From contig NZ_QJST01000008.1 of assembly GCF_003226255.1 (NCBI RefSeq), positions 1-64,000 of the forward strand: DNA of 64,000 nt, in the 5' to 3' direction. The notes under the pieces were generated by a model, which searched no databases, was not told where the DNA came from, and saw only the letters and a program-made list of their open reading frames with translations. Both the position numbers and the translations under genes were made by a program. This document shows, one piece after another, positions 42,912-54,483 of the stretch. Each line of letters begins with the position of its first letter. Position 1 is the first letter of the stretch. Source of the DNA: Idiomarina fontislapidosi. Lineage in GTDB: Bacteria; Pseudomonadota; Gammaproteobacteria; Enterobacterales; Alteromonadaceae.

Positions 42912-45455
42912 TTAGTTAGCAGGCGATTGCGTGATAGTGCGCTGTTCAATGACGTTGTCATCAATATCTGCGTCATCATACCAAATCGGGCGCAGCTGAG
43001 GTTCTTGCGAATACAACTGAGTTTGATCGAGATAATGATCAGATAGAATATTGCGCGACTGCGAATAGCTCAGTAAACCCTGCGCTTGCGGACCATCATC
43101 CGTAAACTCCATGGTAAACATCCAGCTCGAGCCATAACTGATATGATAACCGGCGCCATTGGCCGCTAGGTTAGAGCCTTCAAGCTGCGGGTAAATCAAG
43201 CGCGGATAAATCGTACCATCCGATCCAGTATTCGCACGGAACACGTTGAAACCACCTTCAATATTGTTTGCGCCGCCCCAAGGCAAGCGGTTTCCGCTTG
43301 GCGTACCATCCGGTAGCGCTCGCTCAACAAATTGAACTTCACCCAACGGCGCATCAATCGACAGGCCCACCGACTGAATACGTGCCATAGCATTGCCCAA
43401 CAACACTAACGGCGCAGTTGACTGTTTCAAGCCGCTCGGCGTCGTCAGTGGCTGTTCGGCATCATAAGGGACCTGCCACTGTGGATCGCGTGACCACTCC
43501 GATGCAAATTCACGGAACAACACAGCCCCGACACTCTCTTTGTTCATCGTGCCATCCCACTGTGCAAGCACGTCACAGGCGGGTTTGACACTCATAGCGC
43601 TAGCGGCGGTATTAACGGGGTTCTCGCCCTGCGCCATACAAAGCGCCACGAGATCTTCCAAAATTGCGTCGGCAAGGAATGCGCGGTTGTTAAGTAACTT
43701 CGCTTCAATATCATCTCGACTGAATAAGCCATCGACCGAGCCACCTTCAGCCAACATCTGTTGACCTAAGCGTGAACGTAATGACTGCTGGTTACCAATC
43801 GGTCCCCATAACGGAGAGACATCTTCGATAGGGCTATCTGGATTGGTGAGCCAGAAGCTGTCATTTGAGTTTTGCACAAAGTCGTTGCGCAATAGCTGTG
43901 GCGCCTTACTGAATGGCATTTTACCATCCGCTTTATGGCTCGCCGAAGTGCCAGGCACCACAGGGAAACCGGCTGATGCACTAATACCTTGTAACACAGT
44001 ATTGCCCTGCCACTGTGCAATCGTCTCGTCACTGAGGTTAGGTACAGAAGATCCGTCAGTAAAGAATACGTCGCCGTCTTCGTCAGCAGCCATCGCGTTA
44101 TTGAACACCGTCCCTGTGTAATCGACGAACGATTGACGATACTCTTCGATATTACGTGCCCGATTCATCGCCAACCAATGATCGAAAATTTCAAAGTTGG
44201 GTAAGTTCGCATCGTAAATTGCGTAGGCAACGTCTTTTCCGTACGGGTCTGTTCCCCAAGTCAGTGGCGAGTTTGGCACTTTAATGATTGTACCAAACTC
44301 ACTGTGATAACTCGTTTTCTCTAATGTGATGAGGCCATTTCCAGTGTTCACCTGGATCTGATGCGTTTTGGTTGTCATCGGCACGGACTCACCATCAACC
44401 ATGTAATGAGTACCTGTCTCGTCTTCAGGATCGAGCGCTAACTGATGCACCACAAAACGATTAGCGGTCGAGAACGTATGAGTCCATGCAACGTGGTCAT
44501 TAAAGCCAATATTTACGATGCCCGGCATACCCGATAACGAACCGCCAACAACTTTCAATTCACCTGGAATTTCTGTGCCAAACTGCCAGAAACGTTGATT
44601 GCCCGTATGGGGGAAGTGCGGATTGGCGAGCACCATGCCGTTTCCGGTCGCGGACAATTCGGAGCCAATTGCCCAGCCATTGGATCCCATTTCTGTCGGG
44701 TTAGGCTCTGGCATTTCAACGTGCACAGGCGCTAAATCCATCGCCTGCTGAGTGGGTGCGACAGGCTGCGGCAGATAATTTTGATTAGGTGGTGCAGCAA
44801 CAAAGACTGCGCCAGTAAAGTTGCTCGCGCCCGGCAACAGCGCCACACCTTGTGCATAAGTTAACAGATCAATCGGCGTGATCTCTTGTACGAACGGCTG
44901 CCCAGCACAGGTCGGATCGATGTTATTCACACCCGTCTCGCGCAAATACTGATTGTATCCCGCAGCATAACCCGTCAGTAGGGCTTGAGATTCTTCACTC
45001 AGTGAATCAAAACCTTGTTCAGCATTCTCGCGAATACCCAAAGCCAGATAGCCAAAATCATCAATCAAATTTTGATTGTTGTTCGAGCCAATCGGGTTGT
45101 TGGGACCGAAATACATTGAGCGTTGCGAGTTAAACTTAACGATTTGGTCAGCTAACACACAAATATTATCATTGGCGAAGGCAAAGCCAACACCAAAACC
45201 CAAACTTTCTAAGTTGTCCGCCTTAACGTAAGGCACACCGTACGTGGTCCATCGAATGTCGGCGCTTAGCTCATCATCGTCGTCAAACGTTGACAATGGA
45301 TCTTGAACAGGTAGCGGACTGCTGTAATCAGGTTCTGGTGGGGGCTCTGGCGCTTGGTAGTCAGCCACTTCGTTACTGAAGTTACAGCCGCCTAACGATA
45401 CGAGTCCTGCAATTAGCAAGGCTCGATAGAGCAGTGAGGTCTTGTAAATTCTCAT
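42912..45455 (-). CDS. penicillin acylase family lipoprotein (Ntn hydrolase)
   Basis: An 847-aa precursor with lipobox LGGC (Cys24), so it is lipid-anchored. It has the penicillin/cephalosporin/acyl-homoserine-lactone acylase layout: alpha chain about 25-257, then autocleavage at Gly257-Ser258 in MGSNGWAIG, exposing nucleophile Ser258, then the beta chain with ANPHFPHTGNQRFWQFG and HVAWTHTFSTANR. Enzymes of this group hydrolyse amide bonds of acylated small molecules. The substrate is not readable; quorum-signal or lipopeptide deacylation is one possibility. Monocistronic. Confidence 0.88.
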   Translation of the reverse strand: MRIYKTSLLYRALLIAGLVSLGGCNFSNEVADYQAPEPPPEPDYSSPLPVQDPLSTFDDDDELSADIRWTTYGVPYVKADNLESLGFGVGFAFANDNICVLADQIVKFNSQRSMYFGPNNPIGSNNNQNLIDDFGYLALGIRENAEQGFDSLSEESQALLTGYAAGYNQYLRETGVNNIDPTCAGQPFVQEITPIDLLTYAQGVALLPGASNFTGAVFVAAPPNQNYLPQPVAPTQQAMDLAPVHVEMPEPNPTEMGSNGWAIGSELSATGNGMVLANPHFPHTGNQRFWQFGTEIPGELKVVGGSLSGMPGIVNIGFNDHVAWTHTFSTANRFVVHQLALDPEDETGTHYMVDGESVPMTTKTHQIQVNTGNGLITLEKTSYHSEFGTIIKVPNSPLTWGTDPYGKDVAYAIYDANLPNFEIFDHWLAMNRARNIEEYRQSFVDYTGTVFNNAMAADEDGDVFFTDGSSVPNLSDETIAQWQGNTVLQGISASAGFPVVPGTSASHKADGKMPFSKAPQLLRNDFVQNSNDSFWLTNPDSPIEDVSPLWGPIGNQQSLRSRLGQQMLAEGGSVDGLFSRDDIEAKLLNNRAFLADAILEDLVALCMAQGENPVNTAASAMSVKPACDVLAQWDGTMNKESVGAVLFREFASEWSRDPQWQVPYDAEQPLTTPSGLKQSTAPLVLLGNAMARIQSVGLSIDAPLGEVQFVERALPDGTPSGNRLPWGGANNIEGGFNVFRANTGSDGTIYPRLIYPQLEGSNLAANGAGYHISYGSSWMFTMEFTDDGPQAQGLLSYSQSRNILSDHYLDQTQLYSQEPQLRPIWYDDADIDDNVIEQRTITQSPAN

Positions 45456-45620
45456 CGCGCTTTCCTTGTGAAGTTTAAATTATTGTTATTAGCACAACAG
45501 CGAGACTGCTTTATTCGCATCTAATTGTTGAAATAATGACCACATGCTTTAACTCAATGTAAATCACATGGGCAACTTATACGCTCTGTTATAACGCGTT
45601 ATTTAAGCATGGTCCAACCA

Positions 45621-46406
45621 CTAAATCGTGATCGTTCCTCGCAAATATTCGACTGCCTGTCCAAAAAGCTTCACGCGGTCGCCATCTAGCTCACAAATAA
45701 CCTGCCCTCCGCGTGCAGAGAGTTGCGTACCAACGACCCGTTGGCGTTGCAAACGTTGACTCCAGAAAGGTGCTAACTGACAGTGGGCAGAGCCGGTGAC
45801 TGGATCTTCGTTCACATTCAGCTTAGGGAAGAAACAACGGCTGACGAAACCATCCCCGTCGGCTGCCGTCGCGACCACGCCACGTGAGCTCAGTTGCTTC
45901 AGGGCGTTGTAATCAGGTGACAAGGCGCGTACCTGCGCAGCGCTATCGAACACAGCAATATGGTCAAATCCGAGTAATAATTCGGCGGGCTCCGCTCGTA
46001 GCCCCTCATTAATTAGCCTATCGGTAGCAATCGGTTGCGGACGTGTCGCCGGAAAGTCCATCATCATTCCTGCGGTCGCTTGACTCACACTCAACGTGCC
46101 ACTGCGTGTATTGAAATGCACTTCCGTGATGTTTGGACGCAAATGGCTAAATACAACAAAAGCGGCTGCTAATGTTGCATGCCCGCAGAGGTCGACTTCC
46201 GCGGCTGGAGTAAACCAACGTAAATCAAAAACCTCGGGGCTTAACGTAGGTGTCAGAAATGCCGTTTCGGAGAGGTTATTCTCCTCAGCTATCTGTTGAA
46301 GTTTTGCATCAGGCAGCGGGGTTTCTAGCAACGGCACGACGGCTGCGGGGTTACCACCAAATACTTTTTCTGTAAAGGCATCAACTTGATATAAAGAAAG
46401 TTGCAT
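45621..46406 (-). CDS. PhzF-family isomerase-like protein
   Basis: A 261-aa protein with the PhzF opening YQVDAFTEKVFGGNPAAVV and the active-site segment NNLSETAFL (Glu47). DLCGHATLAAAFVVF and the second-half DPVTGSAHCQLAPFW are family marks of the two-domain diaminopimelate-epimerase-like fold. No phenazine genes are near, so it is a general PhzF homologue of unknown substrate. Diverges from a small secreted protein gene. Confidence 0.92.
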   Translation of the reverse strand: MQLSLYQVDAFTEKVFGGNPAAVVPLLETPLPDAKLQQIAEENNLSETAFLTPTLSPEVFDLRWFTPAAEVDLCGHATLAAAFVVFSHLRPNITEVHFNTRSGTLSVSQATAGMMMDFPATRPQPIATDRLINEGLRAEPAELLLGFDHIAVFDSAAQVRALSPDYNALKQLSSRGVVATAADGDGFVSRCFFPKLNVNEDPVTGSAHCQLAPFWSQRLQRQRVVGTQLSARGGQVICELDGDRVKLFGQAVEYLRGTITI

Positions 46407-46435
46407 TGAACTAATTCCTTGTGTTTTCCTCTAAA

Positions 46436-46449
46436 TAGGTATAAACCTA
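46436..46449. promoter_or_regulatory. 14-bp inverted repeat upstream of phzF-like gene
   Basis: TAGGT-ATAA-ACCTA, perfect, 30 bp before the PhzF-family start and 95 bp before the divergent small gene. It may be an operator for either; no regulator is identified. Confidence 0.3.
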
Positions 46450-46543
46450 ATTGTGTAATCAACTTGAGTCTCGTTAAATCACGAAACCGTTCATGTTGGT
46501 GACATAGGCTGTAAGTTAAATTAGTTGAGAGCTGAACGCTAAG

Positions 46544-46873
46544 ATGTATCGGAAATTTTTTGCTCTACTCATTGTCACGATAACGCTACTCGCGCAACCC
46601 GCGATGGCTTCTTTGAGTGCGCATAGCGTCCATAGTGTTTCTTCTAATGTCGACTTATCCGTATATCATGCCGAGCATTGTCAAGGAATCCTCCAGACAT
46701 CCTCTGCCAGTGATATAGGTTCAGAGCAGTCTGATCACACGCCCACGATCACAAGCCAACACCTCTGTTCGTCGGTTGTCTTAACAGATGCTCGCATCCT
46801 TACGACTATTCGGCACGTAGCTGAGGTCGAATATATACGCCCGCAACTGAGAGCCCCACCAACGACTGTTTAA
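46544..46873 (+). CDS. small secreted protein, unknown
   Basis: A 109-aa protein with signal peptide (1-22, ending AMA). The mature part has His and Cys residues (HAEHC, SQHLC) and ends in LRAPPTTV. Small exported proteins with a terminal RAPP-like end occur near metal-resistance genes, but no such function is shown here. The ribosome binding site is weak. A CBS-domain gene follows after 45 bp. Confidence 0.55.
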   Translation: MYRKFFALLIVTITLLAQPAMASLSAHSVHSVSSNVDLSVYHAEHCQGILQTSSASDIGSEQSDHTPTITSQHLCSSVVLTDARILTTIRHVAEVEYIRPQLRAPPTTV

Positions 46874-46918
46874 TTCCGCTGTATTTAAGTTATTAATTTT
46901 GGAATTAAGGAGTACGTT

Positions 46919-47506
46919 ATGACTGAGTTTAAATCACTCAAATCAGTGTCTCATGGTGATGCTGTTACTTTATCGTCACAAGCACGTGACCCGTTCGTAT
47001 GTGATTGGCACGCCAATGCACTGCATGTATTCGACGACTTCGAGCGTCATGACCCGTTGCTGCTGCGCGCCACTACCAGCTTGGACCGTGCAGAGCAGTT
47101 AATGCACTCGGCTAAAGTTCGCTACGCCTGTGTTGTCAATAACAACGAACAGATCATCGGACTGGTTGCGCTGCGAGAGTTTCATAGTCGCCATGCAATG
47201 CAAGTGAGCCAATCCACCCAACTGCCATGGGCAGAGCTCACAGTAGGTGATTTGATGAGAAAGCTGGACGAATTGCCTCAAGCAGAATACAAACAGCTGC
47301 AAAAAGCACGCATTGGTGATGCCGCCGCAACACTTAAGTCAGCAGGTCGCGACTTTTTATTGGTATTTGAGTCGGGCTCAATTCGAGGTGTTGTTTCATC
47401 ATTGCGTATCGCGCAAGTGACCGGTGAATCAGTCAATATTTACCATTCAGCATCAACGTTTGCAGAAATTATATCTGCCGTGAATCACTCACACTTAAAT
47501 GATTAA
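46919..47506 (+). CDS. CBS-domain protein
   Basis: A 195-aa soluble protein with two CBS motifs: about 60-95 (TTSLDRAEQLMHSAKVRYAC, IIGLVALREF) and about 135-170 (RIGDAAATLKSAGRDFLLVF, IRGVVSSLRIA). CBS pairs bind adenosine nucleotides and regulate linked domains; here no other domain exists, so it may be a stand-alone sensor. AAGGAG lies 6-7 nt before ATG. It ends in a bidirectional terminator facing a TonB receptor gene. Confidence 0.82.
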   Translation: MTEFKSLKSVSHGDAVTLSSQARDPFVCDWHANALHVFDDFERHDPLLLRATTSLDRAEQLMHSAKVRYACVVNNNEQIIGLVALREFHSRHAMQVSQSTQLPWAELTVGDLMRKLDELPQAEYKQLQKARIGDAAATLKSAGRDFLLVFESGSIRGVVSSLRIAQVTGESVNIYHSASTFAEIISAVNHSHLND

Positions 47507-47508
47507 GT

Positions 47509-47534
47509 AAAAAGGCGGCTAAGCCGCCTTTTTT
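47509..47534. terminator. bidirectional terminator
   Basis: GGCGGC-TAA-GCCGCC (47514-47528), with A5 before and T6 after, between the convergent CBS and TonB receptor genes. Confidence 0.9.
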
Positions 47535-47561
47535 ATTGACCCTACATGCCGACCAACGGCA

Positions 47562-49607
47562 TTAAAACGTATAACTCACTTCAAAGCGCACCGTTCTTGG
47601 CTCCATCACATGATAATGTAAATCATCAACGCCAGCTGCCGGCTCACCTTGTAGACGTGATGCATAGTAGTAATCGATGTCATGGTCATTGCTGTCGAGT
47701 AAGTTGAGTACCTGAACTTGTGCTGACCAATTAGCCCATTGCTTAGCGAGTAAAAAGTTGACCACTGTCGAGCTCTCCGAACGCACGCTATTATCTTCAG
47801 TCAACGGGCGTTCGCCGATGTAGCGCACACGCAATGTAGACAGCCAATTGTCACCAAACCGCTGTGTCGCACCGACCTGCAAAATATCTTCTACCGCACC
47901 GGGGATATAGGTATCCGGCAACGCATCATCAAACTCAGCGTCGGTATAGGCATATTCAAGGTCAAAACTCAGATTGTCATTCACATTATAGTAGGCTGCC
48001 AGCTCAATACCATGGCGAAATGACGGACGACTTGCTTCGGTATTACCCGCATCGCCCACGAACAATAGTTCGCTATCTTGCTCGAGTGCCCACAACGCAA
48101 CCGAGCTGTTGAACTGGCTATTCGGGCGCCAGCGCATACCCACTTCATAGCCTAAGGCACGCACTAACGGGTCGACGGGCGCGACGTCATCGCCTGAGTT
48201 AGGGTCAATGCGTGTAACCGTGCCTCGTGCATCGTTCGAGTGAAACCCTTGACCCGCCGACAAATAGATCTCCATGTCGTCCTTTAGCAGATAATTGAGG
48301 CTTCCCTTGAGCGACCATAACGCATCGGATTCTTTGCCATTATTTTCGGTTAATGCCACATCGTAGATGTTCTGGTTAAGTCGGCTAGCCACATCAAAAT
48401 CAAAATAGTCGTAGCGCAGCGATACGGAACTTCGTAACCGCCCGGTCCATTGATAATCGTGGGTGACATAGGAGCCAAAGCTCCATTCATCAACGCGGTC
48501 ACTGCGCACTGCACCAAGTCGCTCGCGCGCCTCACTTTTATATAAGCCCACTTCGCCAATATCGTCGTAACGCGTATCAAAGCCAACAGTCACGTTATTA
48601 TTGATATGCCAACTACCCGACGCGCCATAAATCATACGGTCATCCACCTGCTCAAACTGGTCGCCATTTACGGGATCATCAAGATAGTAGGTAAAGTTAG
48701 AAAACAGTGACAGCCCGTAGTCGATAGCGTAGGCGCTCAGTGCATAGTCGGCTGTCGTATATATTGCGTTAAGACTGTAACGATGTGTTTTTCCACCTAA
48801 CGTCGGATCAATCGAGCCAAGTTCATCGATGAGTCCTGACTGTACCGCTCGTGCTGGAATCTGATCAGCGCTGTTCCACTCGTTGTGATAACCCATCGCT
48901 CCAAGTGTCAATACGCCGTCATCGAGTCGAATACTGTGCTTGAGCACGCCATTCAGCTTGTCGGCATCTTCATCGATATCAGACCATGGTCCATCATAAG
49001 TTTGATACTCAAACGCGTATAACGTCGCATTTCGGCTGCCCGAGTTGATACTGTCCGTAATCAGCGTACGCCGGTAGTTATCCTCACCCACTGTGACCGA
49101 AGCGAGTCCGTCACGTCGTGTCATTTGTGTGCTAAAACCAACGCTTCCAGCACCTGAAAAGTCCCCTACGTCGCCATAATAGGTGCCTTTCTGATAGGTC
49201 ACCTGTGCGATAATTTCTGGGATTAGGAAATTAATATCGGTATAACCTTGCCCATGACCGTGACTGCGCATGTTTACCGGCATACCATCAACGTATGTGG
49301 CAAAGTCGGTACCATGGTCCAGATTAAAACCCCGTAAAAAATACTGGTTCGCTTTGCCACTTCCGCTGTGTTGTGTGGCACTCATGCCCGGAATGAGCTC
49401 CATCAACTCACCGGTGCGTAACATCGGTCTTATTTCAATCTCTGGTTGACCTAACACGCCCTCCGAAGCGGACATCGACTGCCCAAGAAGGTTCGCCTGA
49501 TGTCCCGAGACAAGAATACGCTCAATACCATCATGCGCATTAACCGAGGAAAGAGGTAAAACGCTGACTAATGCGCTTACAACGAGTGAGAGCCTAAACT
49601 TGACCAT
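47562..49607 (-). CDS. TonB-dependent outer-membrane receptor
   Basis: A 681-aa protein with signal peptide (cut near VNA, residue 24), plug domain (about 30-155; QYFLRGFNLDHGTDFATYVD, MRSHGHGQGYTDINFL) and barrel ending RTVRFEVSYTF. The plug has a His/Gly cluster (SHGHGQGY), which may bind a metal or metal complex, but the ligand is unknown. It diverges from katG. GATAA-N5-TTATT lies about 18 bp before the start, too weak to call as a regulator site. Confidence 0.88.
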   Translation of the reverse strand: MVKFRLSLVVSALVSVLPLSSVNAHDGIERILVSGHQANLLGQSMSASEGVLGQPEIEIRPMLRTGELMELIPGMSATQHSGSGKANQYFLRGFNLDHGTDFATYVDGMPVNMRSHGHGQGYTDINFLIPEIIAQVTYQKGTYYGDVGDFSGAGSVGFSTQMTRRDGLASVTVGEDNYRRTLITDSINSGSRNATLYAFEYQTYDGPWSDIDEDADKLNGVLKHSIRLDDGVLTLGAMGYHNEWNSADQIPARAVQSGLIDELGSIDPTLGGKTHRYSLNAIYTTADYALSAYAIDYGLSLFSNFTYYLDDPVNGDQFEQVDDRMIYGASGSWHINNNVTVGFDTRYDDIGEVGLYKSEARERLGAVRSDRVDEWSFGSYVTHDYQWTGRLRSSVSLRYDYFDFDVASRLNQNIYDVALTENNGKESDALWSLKGSLNYLLKDDMEIYLSAGQGFHSNDARGTVTRIDPNSGDDVAPVDPLVRALGYEVGMRWRPNSQFNSSVALWALEQDSELLFVGDAGNTEASRPSFRHGIELAAYYNVNDNLSFDLEYAYTDAEFDDALPDTYIPGAVEDILQVGATQRFGDNWLSTLRVRYIGERPLTEDNSVRSESSTVVNFLLAKQWANWSAQVQVLNLLDSNDHDIDYYYASRLQGEPAAGVDDLHYHVMEPRTVRFEVSYTF

Positions 49608-49690
49608 GTAAACCTCATAACAAAGTTAATAACCCAATTATCATACTAAATATTCAACAAAGGCGCATACCAAATGCGAGAAAAGCTATT

Positions 49691-49709
49691 CGAAGTAAGG
49701 TTAACTTCG
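49691..49709. promoter_or_regulatory. inverted repeat between TonB receptor gene and katG
   Basis: CGAAGT-N7-ACTTCG, a perfect 6-bp-arm repeat about 85 bp from the receptor start and 125 bp from katG. It may be an operator in this divergent promoter region. Confidence 0.3.
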
Positions 49710-49725
49710 GAAATTAATGATAAAT

Positions 49726-49740
49726 CGATTATTCTAATCG
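49726..49740. promoter_or_regulatory. inverted repeat upstream of katG, candidate peroxide-response operator
   Basis: CGATTA-TTC-TAATCG, perfect and AT-rich, 93 bp before the katG start. Peroxide regulators such as OxyR bind AT-rich dyads at katG promoters in other bacteria. The tetranucleotide spacing of the E. coli OxyR site is not met, so assignment is tentative. Confidence 0.35.
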
Positions 49741-49817
49741 TTTTTTATGATTTATATTGGCGGGATAAATTCATAAAACTAGTCTATATTACACCTCGAT
49801 GAACGCCGTTTAATTAA

Positions 49818-52100
<2,283 letters not shown>

Positions 52101-52125
52101 GGTGATTTAAACCTTGTTAACACGG

Positions 52126-52162
52126 ATACCGACCGGTCGTTTAGACCGGTCGGTATTTTTTT
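52126..52162 (+). terminator. rho-independent terminator of katG
   Basis: Perfect 13-bp stem ATACCGACCGGTC/GACCGGTCGGTAT (52126-52156), a 5-nt loop, then TTTTTT. Confidence 0.93.
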
Positions 52163-52295
52163 ACCTGAGCATCGTCCCCACACTGCTGACCTTCACACTG
52201 ATAAATCAAATCCAGTACAGCTGCCGAAAAATTAACCTCTACTAACTCAAGCAAAGTTATGCAAAACTGGCAAAAAACCATAACGAGAATAATTT

Positions 52296-53660
52296 ATGAC
52301 TTATCCTATTTCTACGCTAGTTACCATTTGCCTAATCGCATTTACACCGTTACATAGCAAGGCGGTGCAAGCACCAGAACCTGATATTAAATCGGCGGCA
52401 CAGTTTCAGGTTGTTGAACACCGTGACCGCATTGAACCTGTGAACGCCATGATGCATGAGCGACTTGATACATTACTCCCGGCATTAATGGATGCAGCCG
52501 ACCTTGATATGTGGCTGGTCATCAACCGCGAATACGCTGAAGATCCAGTCTACTTTTCCCTTGTACCTCAACCTACTTTCGCTGCTCGACGCACCACCAT
52601 GCTTATTTTTAATCGTCATAAGGACGGCCATGTCGAAAAGTTATCAGTCAATACCTATCCGTTTGGTAAGCCCTATGAGTCCGTCTGGTCTGGGGGCAAC
52701 CTAACCGAGCAATGGGAGGCGTTGGCGAAACTGATCGTCGATAAAAACCCTCAACGTATTGGCATCAACGTATCAAAGGACTGGCCGGTCGCTGACGGGC
52801 TGACGAAAGGTCTACATGAGCGTCTACTTGAGGTGTTACCTCAGCAGTATCAACAGCGACTTGTTTCCGCCGAGGACCTCGTCGTGCGTTGGGTAGAAAC
52901 CCGTACTGAGCAAGAAGCAAGCATACTCAGTACCGCTGTTGCCCTTGCCCGCGGCGTCATCGCCGAGGCATTCAGTAATAAAACCATCACCCCCGGTGTC
53001 ACCACCACCGATGATGTGGCTTGGTACATTCGCGAGCGCTTTGAACAACTGGGATTGGATGCGTGGTTTATGCCTTATGTGACCTTTCAGCGAGAAGGCA
53101 ATCAATGCGACGACAACACACCGTTCTGCAGCACAGGTAAGGGAGTTATCAAACGTGGTGACGCACTGCACACCGACGTCGGCATTTGTTATCTGACCAT
53201 GTGCACCGATACTCAGGAAATGGCCTATGTGCTCAAGCACGATGAAAACCAGGCGCCTGAGGGCCTAATCGCCGCTCTAGCAACCGGCAATCGCTGGCAG
53301 GACACGTTAACCGCTGAGTTTGTTACTGGCCGCAGCGGCAATCAAGTATTGGCAGCAACGATCAAGGCGAGCAACGCGGCGGGTATCAACAGTAGCACTT
53401 ATACACATCCGATTGGTTTTTACGGGCATGCGCCAGGTCCGACAATTGGCATGTGGGATAACCAGGGCCCTACACCAGTGCGCGGCGACTGGCCATTATA
53501 TGCCAATACCGCCTATGCGATTGAAGGCAATATCAAACAGTCAGTACCCGAATGGGATGGTCAGATGATTCAAATCATGCTTGAACAGACGGCGTTTTTT
53601 GACGGAAATAAGGTACGCTACAGTGCTGGACGCCAAACTCAGTGGCATTTGATCCGCTAG
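52296..53660 (+). CDS. secreted M24-family peptidase (Xaa-Pro aminopeptidase-like)
   Basis: A 454-aa protein with N-terminal signal (about 1-27). The creatinase-like N-terminal domain precedes the pita-bread catalytic domain. Metal-ligand segments HTDVGICYLTMCTDTQ (two Asp), SSTYTHPIGFYGHAPGP (His), YAIEGNIKQSVPEWDG (Glu) and a later Glu (MLEQTAF) are recognisable. It may release N-terminal residues next to proline in the periplasm. The ribosome binding site is weak (GAGA). It converges on the tRNA-Leu gene. Confidence 0.82.
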   Translation: MTYPISTLVTICLIAFTPLHSKAVQAPEPDIKSAAQFQVVEHRDRIEPVNAMMHERLDTLLPALMDAADLDMWLVINREYAEDPVYFSLVPQPTFAARRTTMLIFNRHKDGHVEKLSVNTYPFGKPYESVWSGGNLTEQWEALAKLIVDKNPQRIGINVSKDWPVADGLTKGLHERLLEVLPQQYQQRLVSAEDLVVRWVETRTEQEASILSTAVALARGVIAEAFSNKTITPGVTTTDDVAWYIRERFEQLGLDAWFMPYVTFQREGNQCDDNTPFCSTGKGVIKRGDALHTDVGICYLTMCTDTQEMAYVLKHDENQAPEGLIAALATGNRWQDTLTAEFVTGRSGNQVLAATIKASNAAGINSSTYTHPIGFYGHAPGPTIGMWDNQGPTPVRGDWPLYANTAYAIEGNIKQSVPEWDGQMIQIMLEQTAFFDGNKVRYSAGRQTQWHLIR

Positions 53661-53703
53661 TGTGTTTTAAGGGGTGTAGGTAGATATAACTGAAAAGCGT
53701 TAT

Positions 53704-53790
53704 TGGTGCCGAGGGGGGGACTTGAACCCCCACGCTGTTACCAGCGGTGGATTTTGAATCCACTGCGTCTACCAATTCCGCCACCTCGGC
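53704..53790 (-). tRNA. tRNA-Leu (anticodon CAA)
   Basis: An 87-nt gene with encoded CCA. Acceptor arms GCCGAGG and CCTCGGC pair; the D arm is GGCGGAATTGGTAGACGC. The anticodon loop TTCAAAA gives CAA between GTGGA and TCCAC. A type II variable arm (CGCTGGTAACAGCG) and GGTTCAAGTCC T arm confirm tRNA-Leu reading UUG. Confidence 0.97.
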
Positions 53791-53821
53791 ATAAGATAGG
53801 TTGTCTTGGTCGACGGGTGGG

Positions 53822-53849
53822 ATTATACCCATGACATCGTTCTAATCAA
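53822..53849 (-). promoter_or_regulatory. tRNA-Leu promoter
   Basis: Minus-strand TTGATT (53849-53844), a 16-bp spacer and perfect TATAAT (53827-53822), then GC-rich CCCACCCG. It lies 32 bp upstream of the tRNA, and the discriminator is typical of stable RNA genes. Confidence 0.8.
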
Positions 53850-53973
53850 GCAAATATTGCAGAAATTTTGCTGAATGACGTTCGTTTGCTCATTCCTTAA
53901 CCGAACGACCCTACTGCGCCTCGCCTCACCTCATGATAAACTGTTCGGGTCATCGGTTGTTAGAGATAAAATT

Positions 53974-54483
53974 ATGCCATCAGAAGCTCAAAAATTGCAC
54001 GCCAGTTTCCCATCAGCGACTTTTCTACGTCGTGTCGCAGCATGGATTTATGATTTTTTAGTCGCCTGTGCAATGGTGATGCTAGCTACTGGCTTGGCGC
54101 TCGGAGCTGCGGCAATGACCACGAGCTTGGGCTGGGTTCACTTACCTGAAGGAATGGACCACGCCGAATTTATTGACCAAGGGCCTTGGTTAAGTATTTA
54201 TTTAGTGGCCGTATTGGCGTTGTTTTTCGGTTACTTCTGGAAAACCTCAGGACAAACCGTAGGTATGCGAGCATGGCGGTTAAAGTTACAACAACGCAAT
54301 GGCGCTCGCTTAACCAACAAACAGGTTATGATAAGGTTAGTCACCTGTGCTTTTGGTTTGGGCAATCTCTGGGTATTGATCGATTTTAAAAACCGACGCG
54401 CTTGGCAAGACTATGCAGCAAAGACCGAGCTGGTTACCCTCTCAAAAGAAGCCAACCAGCTGTTTTATTGGAAAGAACTCTAG
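53974..54483 (+). CDS. RDD-family membrane protein
   Basis: A 169-aa protein with an RDD domain: FLRRVAAWIYDFLVACAMVM (first helix with Arg and Asp), a second helix near 70-90, GQTVGMRAWRLKL and a third helix. Function is generally unknown. ATG 53974 gives the family start; an upstream in-frame ATG (53875) would add 33 non-conserved residues. Its stop overlaps the convergent lptG stop. Confidence 0.85.
   Translation: MPSEAQKLHASFPSATFLRRVAAWIYDFLVACAMVMLATGLALGAAAMTTSLGWVHLPEGMDHAEFIDQGPWLSIYLVAVLALFFGYFWKTSGQTVGMRAWRLKLQQRNGARLTNKQVMIRLVTCAFGLGNLWVLIDFKNRRAWQDYAAKTELVTLSKEANQLFYWKEL

Noticed and set aside
45540-45600. CRP-like site and ATAACGCGTTAT palindrome upstream of the acylase gene
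   Set aside because: TGTGATTTACATTGA matches only one CRP half-site and the palindrome is short; not enough to call.
49625-49650. Fur or Zur box before the TonB receptor gene at 49607
   Set aside because: GATAA-N5-TTATT covers only part of either consensus in very AT-rich DNA.
53575-53832. Minus-strand open frame of 85 codons
   Set aside because: It covers the tRNA-Leu gene and its promoter; the translation reflects tRNA sequence.
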